DNA of 64,000 nt from Roseovarius sp. SCSIO 43702 (GTDB lineage: Bacteria; Pseudomonadota; Alphaproteobacteria; Rhodobacterales; Rhodobacteraceae), in the NCBI RefSeq assembly GCF_019599045.1, contig NZ_CP080623.1:890501-954500 (forward strand), in the 5' to 3' direction. The notes below the pieces were generated by a model that saw nothing but the letters and a program-made list of their open reading frames with translations, made no database searches and was not told the DNA's origin. The position numbers and the translations under genes are program-made. Position 1 is the first letter of the stretch, and every line of letters begins with the position of its first letter. Positions 32,385 through 40,989 of this stretch are shown piece by piece.

Positions 32385-33163
32385 CCCGTCCTCTCGGCCT
32401 TGATCGTGTCATAGAGCACGCGCAGCGGGGACTGGTCGACCTCGATCAGGCCCCGGCGGGGGCGGTCGAGATCGACGATCAGGAACACCATCAGCACGAT
32501 GAGCATCATCATCAGGTACACAGGCGTGGCCGGCCGCGCCCCCGCGATGGCCGAGGAATAGCCCAGCATCGCGCCGGAGAGGATGAAGGTGAGATACATC
32601 AGCATCAGCACCACCTCCGGCACGTGCCGGTCGATCGTAGCGCTGCGGCTGGCCAGCGAATCCACCATGTCGTTGAGCGCCGTGCCGAAGCTGACGGCCC
32701 CCGGTCCGGGCCGGGCCTGAGCGGCGTCGCCCGCCGTCTCCCAGAGTTCGGCGAAGGCGGCCTCGGCATTCGCGACCAGGCGCTTGCGGCGCTGATGCTG
32801 ATCGGCGGTGATCTCGCTCGCCTCGACGCGCAGGCGCAGGTAGCGGCGCAGGTCGGTTCGCGCGTCCTCCTGCATGTCGGGCGGCAGGAAGTCGATGCGC
32901 AACCACGCGGTGCCGATGGCGTTCGCCTCCTCCACCACGGCCGCCGAGCGGGCATCGTGGCGCGACAGCGCGAGCGAGAAGGTGAAACCGATGAGCAGCG
33001 CGAGCAGACCGAGAAGCGAGCCCTGGACGGCGGTTGTCTGGGTGCGGAATTCGTCGTTCACGAAGCGCATCCGGCGCTTGCCGATCAGGTAGCCGCCGAC
33101 CATCGCGGCGAGCATGCCAAGCATGAGCCCCGCGGCGAGGTAGATCGTGGGAATGTCGTACAT
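32381..33163 (-). CDS. DUF4239 (bestrophin-like) membrane protein
   Basis: A 260-residue inner-membrane protein with two N-terminal helices (residues 5-28 and 50-70), a long cytoplasmic helical part, and two C-terminal helices (LMYLTFILSGAMLGYSSAI, YLMMMLIVLMVFLIVDLDRP). The LGLLALLIGFTFSLALSRHDAR segment and the ending DLDRPRRGLIEVDQSPL are characteristic of the DUF4239 family, described as bestrophin-like. It may be an ion channel, but this is unproven. The ribosome site is weak. It ends in the shared CTAG with the GNAT gene and is divergent from ecm. Confidence 0.82.
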   Translation of the reverse strand: MYDIPTIYLAAGLMLGMLAAMVGGYLIGKRRMRFVNDEFRTQTTAVQGSLLGLLALLIGFTFSLALSRHDARSAAVVEEANAIGTAWLRIDFLPPDMQEDARTDLRRYLRLRVEASEITADQHQRRKRLVANAEAAFAELWETAGDAAQARPGPGAVSFGTALNDMVDSLASRSATIDRHVPEVVLMLMYLTFILSGAMLGYSSAIAGARPATPVYLMMMLIVLMVFLIVDLDRPRRGLIEVDQSPLRVLYDTIKAERTG

Positions 33164-33287
33164 GAGTTCGCGCTGTCCGATCACCGGGGGCGACCTTTCG
33201 TCGAATCGGCCAGGGGGCCGGAAGGTCCGGCGGCGATGGATACGCCGGGAGCGGGCGGCGGTCAATCGCGGCGGGGGGTGCGGGGTT

Positions 33288-33343
33288 GCTGCGACGCAGC
33301 GAATTGACAATGCCACAATCTTCCACGTATCAATCGCGATACG
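33288..33343 (+). promoter_or_regulatory. ecm promoter flanked and overlapped by two palindromes
   Basis: A consensus TTGACA at 33304-33309 is followed after 18 bases by TATCAA at 33328-33333. GCTGCG-A-CGCAGC (33288-33300), a perfect palindrome, abuts the -35. A second inverted repeat, CGTATC-N6-GATACG (33326-33343), covers the -10 and the likely start point. The layout is that of a promoter under one or two regulators. Confidence 0.65.
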
Positions 33344-33377
33344 AAAGAATGTTTCGCCATGATCAGGAGCCGAGCCG

Positions 33378-35531
33378 ATGTCGCAAGTGCAGAAAGAGCG
33401 CGTTTCCACGCCCGGTGCAGAGGCGTCCGACCGCGTGACGGACCGGGCGGCGGAAAGGACGGGACCGGAGGCCGGGAAGGCGGATCGCGAATCCGGCAGG
33501 GCCGATCGCCAAGCCGATCGCGATTCCGGCAATGCCGATCGCCAAGCCGATCGCGATTCCGGCAATGCCGATCGCCAAGCCGATCGGCCGTGGCTCATCC
33601 GCACCTATGCCGGTCATTCCACCGCCGCGGCGTCGAACGCGCTCTATCGTGCGAACCTCGCCAAGGGGCAGACGGGCCTTTCCGTGGCCTTCGACCTTCC
33701 CACGCAGACGGGCTATGACAGCGACCATATCCTCGCGCGGGGCGAAGTGGGCAAGGTGGGCGTTCCTGTGAGCCACCTGGGCGACATGCGCGCGCTGTTC
33801 GACCAGATCCCGCTCGAGCAGATGAACACCTCGATGACGATCAACGCGACGGCGCCCTGGCTTCTTGCGCTCTATATCGCGGTGGCCGAAGAGCAGGGCG
33901 CGGATGTCTCGAAGCTTCAGGGCACGGTGCAGAACGACCTCATCAAGGAATATCTCAGCCGCGGCACCTATATCTGTCCGCCGAAACCGTCGCTCGGGAT
34001 GATCGGGGACGTGGCGGAATACTGTCTGCACAACGTGCCGAAATGGAACCCGATGAACGTGTGTTCCTACCATTTGCAGGAGGCCGGGGCGACGCCCGAG
34101 CAGGAGCTTGCCTTCGCGCTCGCCACGGCGGTGGCGGTGCTGGACGAGTTGAAGCCGCGCGTGGCGGAAGAGGATTTTCCGGCCATGGCGGGGCGCATCA
34201 GTTTCTTCGTCAACGCCGGCATCCGCTTTGTCACCGAGATCTGCAAGATGCGCGCTTTCGTGGACCTGTGGGACGAGATCCTGCGCGACCGTTACGGCGT
34301 GGAGGACGCCAAGTTCCGACGCTTCCGCTATGGCGTGCAGGTCAACAGCCTCGGCCTGACCGAGCAGCAGCCCGAGAACAACGTCTATCGCATTCTGATC
34401 GAGATGCTGGCGGTGACGCTCAGCAAGAAGGCGCGGGCGCGGGCGGTGCAGCTTCCGGCGTGGAACGAGGCGCTGGGCCTGCCGCGCCCGTGGGATCAGC
34501 AATGGTCGATGCGGATGCAGCAGATCCTGGCCTACGAGACCGATCTGCTGGAATTCGACGATCTCTTTGACGGCAACCCGGCGGTGGACGCGAAGGTCGA
34601 GGCGCTGAAAGAGGGCGCGCGGCACGAGCTGGAGGTGCTCGACGGCATGGGCGGGGCCATCGGGGCCATCGACTACATGAAATCGCGCCTGGTGGAATCG
34701 AACGCCGCGCGGCTGAGCCGGATCGAGGCGGGCGAGACCGTGGTGGTGGGCGTCAACCGCTACCAGCAGGGGGAGCCGAGCCCGCTCATGACCGGCGATG
34801 GCGGCATCATGGTGGTCGACCCGGCTGTGGAGGCCGAGCAGATCGGACGGCTGGAGGAATGGCGCGCGGCGCGTGACGCGGGCGCCGTCGAGGCGGCGCT
34901 GGCGGGGTTGCGCAAGGCCGCGCAAGAGGGGCGGAACATCATGCCCGCGTCGATCGAGGCCGCGAAGGCCGGAGTCACGACGGGTGAATGGGCCGCCGAG
35001 ATGCGCGTGGTTCACGGAGAGTATCGCGGGCCGACCGGCGTCTCGGCCAACCGCTCGAACATGACCAAGGGGCTCGAGGACCTGCGCGACATGGTCGACG
35101 CGGTGAGCGACCGCCTGGGCCGCCGGCTGAATTTTCTCATCGGCAAGCCGGGCCTCGACGGGCATTCCAACGGCGCCGAGCAGATCGCCGTGCGCGCCCG
35201 CGATTGCGGGATGGATATCCGCTACGAGGGTATCCGCCTCACGCCCGAAGAGATCGTGGCGGCGGCGCAGGAGGAGCAGAGCCATGTCGTCGGCCTGTCG
35301 ATCCTCTCGGGGTCGCACATCCCGCTGGTCGAGGACCTGATGGCGCGGATGCGCGACGCGGGGCTCGGCGATGTGCCGGTCGTGGTGGGCGGCATCATCC
35401 CCGAGGAGGACGCGCGGCGCCTGCGCGAGATGGGCGTGGCGCGGGTCTATACGCCCAAGGATTTCGAGCTCAACACGATCATGGCCGATGTCGTCACCCT
35501 GGCCGATCCGAAGCCGGTCGCGGCCGAATAG
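33378..35531 (+). CDS. ecm: Ethylmalonyl-CoA mutase, coenzyme B12-dependent
   Basis: A 717-residue single-chain mutase that turns ethylmalonyl-CoA into methylsuccinyl-CoA, a later step of the pathway started by Ccr. The catalytic domain begins at about residue 71 with PWLIRTYAGHSTAAASNALY and FDLPTQTGYDSDH; the C-terminal B12 domain has the D-x-H-x2-G motif in GLDGHSNGAEQIAV near residue 594, with GLSILSGSH and VVVGGIIP after it. The first 70 residues are an unusual low-complexity head with an 11-residue tandem repeat (33480-33587). AGGAG precedes the ATG by eight bases. It is divergent from the DUF4239 gene. Confidence 0.96.
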   Translation: MSQVQKERVSTPGAEASDRVTDRAAERTGPEAGKADRESGRADRQADRDSGNADRQADRDSGNADRQADRPWLIRTYAGHSTAAASNALYRANLAKGQTGLSVAFDLPTQTGYDSDHILARGEVGKVGVPVSHLGDMRALFDQIPLEQMNTSMTINATAPWLLALYIAVAEEQGADVSKLQGTVQNDLIKEYLSRGTYICPPKPSLGMIGDVAEYCLHNVPKWNPMNVCSYHLQEAGATPEQELAFALATAVAVLDELKPRVAEEDFPAMAGRISFFVNAGIRFVTEICKMRAFVDLWDEILRDRYGVEDAKFRRFRYGVQVNSLGLTEQQPENNVYRILIEMLAVTLSKKARARAVQLPAWNEALGLPRPWDQQWSMRMQQILAYETDLLEFDDLFDGNPAVDAKVEALKEGARHELEVLDGMGGAIGAIDYMKSRLVESNAARLSRIEAGETVVVGVNRYQQGEPSPLMTGDGGIMVVDPAVEAEQIGRLEEWRAARDAGAVEAALAGLRKAAQEGRNIMPASIEAAKAGVTTGEWAAEMRVVHGEYRGPTGVSANRSNMTKGLEDLRDMVDAVSDRLGRRLNFLIGKPGLDGHSNGAEQIAVRARDCGMDIRYEGIRLTPEEIVAAAQEEQSHVVGLSILSGSHIPLVEDLMARMRDAGLGDVPVVVGGIIPEEDARRLREMGVARVYTPKDFELNTIMADVVTLADPKPVAAE
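33480..33587 (+). repeat. 33-bp in-frame tandem repeat in the ecm N-terminus
   Basis: Units of 33 bases at 33480-33512, 33513-33545 and 33546-33578 encode ADRESGRADRQ, ADRDSGNADRQ and ADRDSGNADRQ, then nine more bases encode ADR. The last two full units are identical at the DNA level; the first is diverged. GATCGC hexamers recur inside each unit. Confidence 0.95.
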
Positions 35532-35537
35532 CGCGAC

Positions 35538-35566
35538 GCGCGCCACCCGGTGACGGAGTGGCGCGC
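35538..35566. terminator. Bidirectional hairpin between ecm and the DUF4168 gene
   Basis: GCGCGCCAC and GTGGCGCGC form a perfect 9-bp stem with an 11-base loop in the 55-base gap between two convergent genes. No T run follows on either strand. Confidence 0.6.
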
Positions 35567-35586
35567 GCATGTCGTGGGGGCGGGAC

Positions 35587-36066
35587 TCACTCGGACTGGG
35601 TGTTGCCTTCGTCCTCGTCCGTCTCGGCCTGCGGTTCGGCTTCGGAGTCGGGTTCGGCCTCGTCCTGCGCCGCCTCTGCATCGCCCTGGCGTTCCTGAAG
35701 TTCGGCGATGATGCGCTCGTTGAGGGCGCGGTCGCCGCTCGCCGCCTGGCCGATCCCGAGATATTCGGCCGTGGTCATGCCTTCGGTGTTCTCGATGGCG
35801 TCCTGCGCGGCGAGCGTGGCTTCCTCGGCCAGCGCCTTGCGCTTGTCGGCATCTTCTTCGGCCTGGATGCGCGGTCCGTAATCGAGGCGCACCTTCTCGA
35901 CCGCCATGACCGCATCGACGAAGGCCGAGACCTGCGTCTCGGTCACGTCGGCGGCCTCGATCTGCTCGGGGACGACGGGCGCGTCGGCCGTCTGCGCGGC
36001 AAGCGGGGCGCCAAGCGCCAGAAATGCGGCGGCAAGCGCCGCGGCGAGGGGTGTGCGTGATATCAT
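35587..36066 (-). CDS. Secreted DUF4168 protein
   Basis: A 159-residue exported protein with a clean signal peptide (TPLAAALAAAFLALGAPLAAQ). The middle (VTETQVSAFVDAVMAVEKVR and EYLGIGQAASGDRALNERI) fits DUF4168, a helical family of periplasmic proteins of unknown role. The last 35 residues are strongly acidic, alternating Asp/Glu with Ala and Pro. AAGGAG lies six bases before the ATG at 36066, which excludes a longer frame. It converges with ecm and is divergent from the GNAT gene at 36255. Confidence 0.82.
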   Translation of the reverse strand: MISRTPLAAALAAAFLALGAPLAAQTADAPVVPEQIEAADVTETQVSAFVDAVMAVEKVRLDYGPRIQAEEDADKRKALAEEATLAAQDAIENTEGMTTAEYLGIGQAASGDRALNERIIAELQERQGDAEAAQDEAEPDSEAEPQAETDEDEGNTQSE

Positions 36067-36254
36067 TTCGGTCTCCTTCCGGGAGGGATCATGTGTCGGA
36101 TGGGGGCTGCGGGCCCGTCTGGTCGCCCTGACATGATGCGCCGGGGACGGTGACGCAAACGGGTCGGCGGGAAGATGCCGGAACCGCGCCTCTGGCGGCA
36201 GGACGGACGGGCGGCTATGGTTCGGGGACACGCTTGTGACGAAGGACCGCCGCG

Positions 36255-36707
36255 ATGACCGACACGATCACGATACGCCCGCTTGCGCCCGAGGACGAGG
36301 CGGAGTGGAGGCGCCTCTGGAAAGCCTATCTCGCGTTCTACGGCACGACCGTGAGCGACGAGATCTACGAGACGACCTTCGCGCGTCTCCTGTCGGAGGA
36401 TCATCCGCGCCAGAACGCGCTTATGGCACTTCTCGACGGCAAGGCGGTGGGGCTCGTCCACTATATCTATCATCCGCATAACTGGCGGATCGAGGACGTG
36501 TGTTATCTCCAGGATCTCTTCGCCGATCCCGAGGCGCGCGGCAAGGGCGTGGGTCGCAAGCTCATCGAGGCCGTCTATCGGGCGGCGGATGCGGCGGGGT
36601 GCCCCTCGGTCTACTGGATGACGCAGGATTTCAACGCCGAGGCGCGCCGGCTTTATGACCGGATCGCGCAGCTCACGCCCTTCATCAAGTACCAGAGACA
36701 GGGATAG
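36255..36707 (+). CDS. GNAT-family N-acetyltransferase
   Basis: A 150-residue acetyltransferase. After the opening ITIRPLAPEDEAEWRRLWKAY it shows EDVCYLQDLFADPEARGKGV, in which R-G-K-G-V-G-R-K is the CoA-binding loop, and ends with VYWMTQDFNAEARRLYDRI. The pattern W-R-x-L-W-x-x-Y-L-x-F-Y resembles GNAT enzymes close to yeast Hpa2-like polyamine or histone acetyltransferases, but the substrate is not known. The next gene starts 70 bases later on the same strand. Confidence 0.88.
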   Translation: MTDTITIRPLAPEDEAEWRRLWKAYLAFYGTTVSDEIYETTFARLLSEDHPRQNALMALLDGKAVGLVHYIYHPHNWRIEDVCYLQDLFADPEARGKGVGRKLIEAVYRAADAAGCPSVYWMTQDFNAEARRLYDRIAQLTPFIKYQRQG

Positions 36708-36777
36708 GCGCGATTTTTCGCGCCGCGCCCGCGAGAGGCCGCTTTTCTTGCGCGCGCGGGGCGCTAGAACACTGGCC

Positions 36778-37284
36778 ATGCCCTATGAATGGACATCCGA
36801 GCGGGGCGAGGCCCCGGGCCGCCGCCTGGTCCTCTGGCCGCACAGGTCGCTGCCGCGCAAGGGGTTCGCGGCGTTCATCCTGGTGACGTCGGCGATGCTC
36901 ACCGTGCCGCTTCTGCCGCTGCTGGGGTCGCTCGCGCTCTGGGGGTTGTTGCCGTTCCTCGTGATCGCGGTCATGGCGGTGTGGTGGGCGCTCCAGCACA
37001 GTTACCGCACGGGCGAGATGCGCGAGGCGCTCAGCATCGGGCCCGAGACCGTCTCGCTCCGCCGGATCGAGCCGGACGGGCGCGAACGTGTCTGGGACTG
37101 CAACAGCCATTGGGCGCAAGCCTGCCTCTATCCCAGCGAGGGGCCGGTGCCGCATTACATCACCCTGCGCGGCGAGGGGCGCGAGGTCGAGCTGGGCGCG
37201 TTCCTGTCGGAGGAGGAGCGCAAGGCGCTTTTCCCCGAGTTGCAGACGGCCCTCAGCCGGGCGCGGCGGGGCGGCCCGGGATGA
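36778..37284 (+). CDS. DUF2244 membrane protein
   Basis: A 168-residue protein with two adjacent transmembrane helices (about residues 30-52 and 55-75) and a cytoplasmic beta-rich C-terminal domain (VSLRRIEPDGRERVWDCN, HYITLRGEGREVELGAFLSEEER). The architecture and these segments match the DUF2244 family, often found next to cytochrome oxidase or nth genes in alphaproteobacteria. Its function is not known. The ATG at 36778 avoids a basic out-of-family extension. It converges with ilvE, ten bases apart. Confidence 0.83.
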   Translation: MPYEWTSERGEAPGRRLVLWPHRSLPRKGFAAFILVTSAMLTVPLLPLLGSLALWGLLPFLVIAVMAVWWALQHSYRTGEMREALSIGPETVSLRRIEPDGRERVWDCNSHWAQACLYPSEGPVPHYITLRGEGREVELGAFLSEEERKALFPELQTALSRARRGGPG

Positions 37285-37294
37285 CCGGGACCGG

Positions 37295-38161
37295 TCAGCC
37301 GGTCGAGTGTGCCCAGTCCCAGTAGAGCTCGCGCGCGCGGCGCGTGACTGGCCCGATCTGGTAGGAGGTGTCGTCGAAGGCGGTGACCGGGGTGATCTTG
37401 GACATGTTGCCGGTGACGAACACCTCGTCGGCCTCGTGGAAATCCTCGAAGCTCATCACGCATTCGCGCACGTCGTAGCCATCGGCGCGCAGGTTCGAGA
37501 TATGCCGCGCGCGGGTGATCCCGGCAAGGAAGGTGCCGTTCGGCACGGGCGTCATCACCACACCGTCCCTGACCGCGAAGACGTTGGCGGTGGCGGTTTC
37601 GGCCACGTTGCCCACCGCGTCGGCCACGAGCGCGTTCCTGAAGCCCTTGGCCTTCGCCTCGGCCAGCATCCGCGCGTTGTTGGGATAGAGGCAGGCGGCC
37701 TTGGCGTTGACCACCGCGTTCTCGAGCACGGGGCGGCGGAAGCGCGTGCGGGTGAGCGTGGTGGTCACGTCGTCGCCGGCAAAGGGAATCTCCTCGAGCG
37801 AGATGGCAAAACCGGTCTCGCCGTCCTCCTTCGGGACGATGGCGGAATGGCCGCCGTCGATGGCCCAGTACATCGGTCGGATATAGACCGCCGCGTCGGG
37901 GGCGAAACGCTTCAGCCCCTCGCGGACGATCTCGACCATCTCCTCGGGCGTGACCGTGGGTGTCACCATCAGCGCGCGGGCCGAGGCGTTGACGCGCGCG
38001 CAATGCAGGTCGAGATCGGGGGTGAGGCCATTGGCATAGCGCGCGCCGTCGAAGACGTTGCTGCCAAGCCACATGCCGTGATCGGCCGCGCGCATGACGT
38101 GGATGTCGCCCTCGTGCCAGCGGCCTTCGAAAAAGGTCTGGATGTTCTTGCCCGTTGCCAT
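37295..38161 (-). CDS. ilvE: Branched-chain amino acid aminotransferase
   Basis: A 288-residue fold-type IV PLP enzyme. The N-terminal GRWHEGDIHVMRAADHGMWL segment, VYIRPMYWAIDGG, the Lys in VVNAKAACLYPNN (Schiff base) and AVGNVAETATANVFAV with the PLP-phosphate contacts are seen in order, closing with DEVFVTGNMSKITPV. It transfers the amino group between glutamate and valine, leucine or isoleucine, the last step for which IlvC (19267) makes precursors. A few residues differ from the classic active-site Y-L-N-S-L-L form, so related D-amino-acid or other class IV activity cannot be ruled out. Confidence 0.88.
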   Translation of the reverse strand: MATGKNIQTFFEGRWHEGDIHVMRAADHGMWLGSNVFDGARYANGLTPDLDLHCARVNASARALMVTPTVTPEEMVEIVREGLKRFAPDAAVYIRPMYWAIDGGHSAIVPKEDGETGFAISLEEIPFAGDDVTTTLTRTRFRRPVLENAVVNAKAACLYPNNARMLAEAKAKGFRNALVADAVGNVAETATANVFAVRDGVVMTPVPNGTFLAGITRARHISNLRADGYDVRECVMSFEDFHEADEVFVTGNMSKITPVTAFDDTSYQIGPVTRRARELYWDWAHSTG

Positions 38162-38191
38162 GCCTGTCCCTCCGTCGTTACGGGGCCGACA

Positions 38192-39073
38192 CTATGCCGC
38201 GCGGTCGAGCGCGTCCAGCGCGTCGCGGTAGGTTTCGAGGCCGAATTCCGCGCCCATGGTTCCGGCCCATCGCGCGCCATATCGCGCGCGGATGGCGGGG
38301 GGCACGAGATGCGCCTCGCCGGCCACGCGGCCCTCGTGCACCTTGGATGCGGCGCCGCCCGGGGGCAGGCCGCAGGCGGCATCGCGCGCGGCGCGCAGGA
38401 GGTGGTCGTCGAACTGCCGCTCATGGGCCTTCATGAAGTCGAAGGACGCCTGCCGCGTGGCGATGGCGATGGTCTGCGCATCGTCCAAGCCGAGGAAGGC
38501 CGCGACCCGCGCGACCGTGCGGGGCAGGTCGGCGCGCATGTGCTCGTAGGCCAGCAACAGCACCTCGTCGCGGTTCCGCACCCGCCACCACGAGGCCGCG
38601 TGGGTCCAGTAATCATCGCGGTCGGAACGGTCGAGATAGTCGAGCGCGAATTCGTCGAGCCCAATGCTGCCCGGTTCGAAGAACCACCCTTCGAGGAAGC
38701 GGAAAAGCGAGCGCATGGCATCGACGGGATCGCGCAGGACGACGATGTACCGGCCGCCCTTCGGGATCTCGTGCCAGCCCAGATGGCTCTTGAAGGCGCG
38801 GGGCGCGGGCTGGTCGCCGGGGATGGCGAGGCCCATGTCATGCGCCATCTCGATCCACGGCACGGCGGCGGTGATCTCGTCGAAGGCCATGTCGCCGCCG
38901 GTGCGCAGGCCATGGACGATCTGCTGCATCCAGGTGGTGCCGCACTTGGCATAGGGCGCGATGAAGACGTCGGTGGGGTCGGGGCGGTAGGCCAGTCCGC
39001 GGGCCCGGCCCTCGGCGGTGGCGAAGCGGGCGGAGGCGGCCTTGTATTCGGCCATGCCGCGCGGGCGGTTCAT
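38192..39073 (-). CDS. Sulfotransferase-family protein
   Basis: About 293 residues, PAPS-dependent sulfotransferase fold. The 5'-phosphosulfate loop is PYAKCGTTWMQQIVHGL near residue 41 and the 3'-phosphate loop is IVVLRDPVDAMRSLFRFLEG; the C-terminal R-x-G-x2-G-x2-K type loop is weak (RYGARWAGTMG). It resembles cytosolic-type (aryl) sulfotransferases more than the bacterial carbohydrate ones. The acceptor is unknown. The start is uncertain (ATG at 39073 or 39055; neither has a strong ribosome site). It lies downstream of trpS on the same strand with a gap of about 90 bases. Confidence 0.83.
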   Translation of the reverse strand: MNRPRGMAEYKAASARFATAEGRARGLAYRPDPTDVFIAPYAKCGTTWMQQIVHGLRTGGDMAFDEITAAVPWIEMAHDMGLAIPGDQPAPRAFKSHLGWHEIPKGGRYIVVLRDPVDAMRSLFRFLEGWFFEPGSIGLDEFALDYLDRSDRDDYWTHAASWWRVRNRDEVLLLAYEHMRADLPRTVARVAAFLGLDDAQTIAIATRQASFDFMKAHERQFDDHLLRAARDAACGLPPGGAASKVHEGRVAGEAHLVPPAIRARYGARWAGTMGAEFGLETYRDALDALDRAA

Positions 39074-39164
39074 GTCCGGGCACCGCGGGGGCGACAGGGG
39101 CGGCGTGACGTATCCATCCTCATGTAAAGAAAGGAAAAATACCCGTCCGTCGCCCGTGACGCGG

Positions 39165-40202
39165 TCATGCGCCGACCATGCCCATGATCTCGTAGGTCTT
39201 GCGCATGATCGGGGCCGCGATCTCGCGCGCGCGCTCGGAGCCGCGGGCGAGGATCGCGTCGATCTCGTCCACGTCCTGCATGAGGCGCGCCATCTCGGCC
39301 GAGATGGGGGCGAGGCGGTCGACGGCGAGATCCGCGAGCGCGGGCTTGAACTCGGAGAAGGGGCGTCCGCCCATCTCGCGCATGACATCCTCGACGCTCA
39401 GGTCGGCGAGGCCCGCGTAGATGTTGACGAGGTTGCGCGCCTCGGGCCGATCGGCCAGCCCGTCCACGTCCGAGGGCAGCGGCTCGGGGTCGGTCTTGGC
39501 CTTGCGCACCTTCTTCGCGATGGTGTCGGCGTCGTCGGTCATGTTGATGCGGCTCATGTCCGAGGGGTCGGACTTGGACATCTTTTTCGACCCGTCGCGC
39601 AGGGACATGACCCGCGTGCCCGCGCCCTCGATCACCGGCTCGGTGACGGGGAAGAAATCGACGCCGTAGTCGTGGTTGAACTTGATCGCGATGTCGCGCG
39701 TGAGCTCGAGATGCTGCTTCTGGTCCTCGCCCACCGGCACCTGCGTCGCGTGATAGACGAGGATGTCGGCGGCCATGAGCGCCGGGTAGGCGAAGAGGCC
39801 GAGCGAGGCGTTCTGCGCGTTCTTCCCGGCCTTGTCCTTGAACTGCGTCATCCGCTGCATCCAGCCCATGCGCGCCACGCAGTTGAAGACCCAGGCCATC
39901 TGCGCGTGTTCGGGCACCTGGCTCTGGTTGAAGAGGATCGAGCGTTCGGGATCGAGCCCCGACGCGATGAACCCCGCGGTCAGTTCGCGCGTGGCGTGGC
40001 GAAGCGCGGCGGGATCCTGCCAGACGGTGATCGCGTGCATGTCGACCATGCAGAAGATCGACTGGATCCCCCGTTCCTGCGCGCCCGCGAAGCGTTTCAG
40101 CGCACCGAGATAATTGCCCAGGTGCAGGTTGCCCGAGGGCTGGATCCCCGAGAAGACGCGGGGTGTGAAATTTGACAGGTTGCTTTCGCCCTCGGATGTC
40201 AT
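39165..40202 (-). CDS. trpS: Tryptophan--tRNA ligase
   Basis: A 345-residue class Ic synthetase. The HIGH-type motif is [14 protein letters not shown] near residue 22 and the KMSKS loop [11 protein letters not shown] near 205. The [24 protein letters not shown] and [13 protein letters not shown] blocks follow the standard order. It charges tRNA-Trp in the cytoplasm. A short stretch with GGTTAAC and ATTAAG elements lies before its ATG, spaced one base off a CtrA box. MurJ, also on this strand further upstream, is a usual neighbour in Rhodobacterales. Confidence 0.97.
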   Translation of the reverse strand: MTSEGESNLSNFTPRVFSGIQPSGNLHLGNYLGALKRFAGAQERGIQSIFCMVDMHAITVWQDPAALRHATRELTAGFIASGLDPERSILFNQSQVPEHAQMAWVFNCVARMGWMQRMTQFKDKAGKNAQNASLGLFAYPALMAADILVYHATQVPVGEDQKQHLELTRDIAIKFNHDYGVDFFPVTEPVIEGAGTRVMSLRDGSKKMSKSDPSDMSRINMTDDADTIAKKVRKAKTDPEPLPSDVDGLADRPEARNLVNIYAGLADLSVEDVMREMGGRPFSEFKPALADLAVDRLAPISAEMARLMQDVDEIDAILARGSERAREIAAPIMRKTYEIMGMVGA

Positions 40203-40295
40203 GGTCGAGAGGCTCCGTTATCTCAGGTGGTGGTTAACGGTGCGATTAAGCCCCGCACGGTGCCGGGTCAAGCCACCGCCGGGACCCCCGGGCCG

Positions 40296-40802
40296 TCAGC
40301 TTCGCCGCGCGGCAAGTCCGAGGCCGAGCGCGGCCGCACCGTTCGACAGAAGCTCGATCCCCAGGAGCAGGCCGAGCGTGATCGCGGCGGTTCCCGGCAG
40401 GCCCAGCAGGATGACGATCCCGAGCCCTGCCGAGATGCCGCCGGAGATGAGAACCAGCGCCTTGAACCCGCTCGTGTCGAGGCTGAAGCCCACCATCAGC
40501 TTGAAAAGCCCCGAGATCACGAAGGCCACGCCCGCGAGGATGGTGAGCGTCACCAGCCCCGAAAGCGGGTCGATGAGCAGAAGGATCCCCAGCACCAGCG
40601 TCACCGCGCCCATCAGGACCGCCCAGAGACGCCCCTCGTCGCTGCGCAGGGCGGCGGCGATCTGAAGGCCGCCCAGGATCAGGAAGGCCCAGGCCGCGAA
40701 GATCTCGACCGTGATCGAGGCCGCGAGCGGGTTGAAGACGGCCAGAAGGCCGGCCAGCAGAAAGAGGACGCCGAGGATGATGAGAAGCGTGCGGGGGGTC
40801 AT
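40296..40802 (-). CDS. HdeD-family (DUF308) membrane protein
   Basis: A 168-residue inner-membrane protein with six predicted helices arranged in three pairs (LLIILGVLFLLAGLLAVFNP, FAAWAFLILGGLQIAAAL and so on). The P-L-A-A-S and D-P-L-S-G loops after the first and third helices and the repeated G-x-L-L-L-x-P pattern match HdeD, an acid-stress membrane protein of enterobacteria. The role outside that group is unknown. It lies upstream of trpS on the same strand and is divergent from the rhomboid-like gene at 40990. Confidence 0.85.
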   Translation of the reverse strand: MTPRTLLIILGVLFLLAGLLAVFNPLAASITVEIFAAWAFLILGGLQIAAALRSDEGRLWAVLMGAVTLVLGILLLIDPLSGLVTLTILAGVAFVISGLFKLMVGFSLDTSGFKALVLISGGISAGLGIVILLGLPGTAAITLGLLLGIELLSNGAAALGLGLAARRS

Positions 40803-40989
40803 TGATTTCGTTCCGATCCTGGTATGGGGCCGCGCGGGGGCGGGGTCGAGCGGACCTTATGCCGAAAACGGGCCGGGTGGGAAGCGCGGGGACGATCGCG
40901 GCGCGATGCGCTGGAAAAGCGGCCGGCGCTGCGATAGAGGGAACTGGCGGGCCGATCGTCGCCCGCCCCCCCGCCGCAGCGAGGCCCGC

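Noticed and set aside
33363-35681. A 772-codon frame on the minus strand opposite ecm
   Set aside because: It mirrors the codon bias of ecm and its repeat; no domain is recognisable.
40230-40250. CtrA box in front of trpS
   Set aside because: The two TTAA elements are eight bases apart, not seven.
40251-40267. Terminator after the HdeD-like gene
   Set aside because: Short stem with a mismatch and no T run; could be chance in GC-rich DNA.
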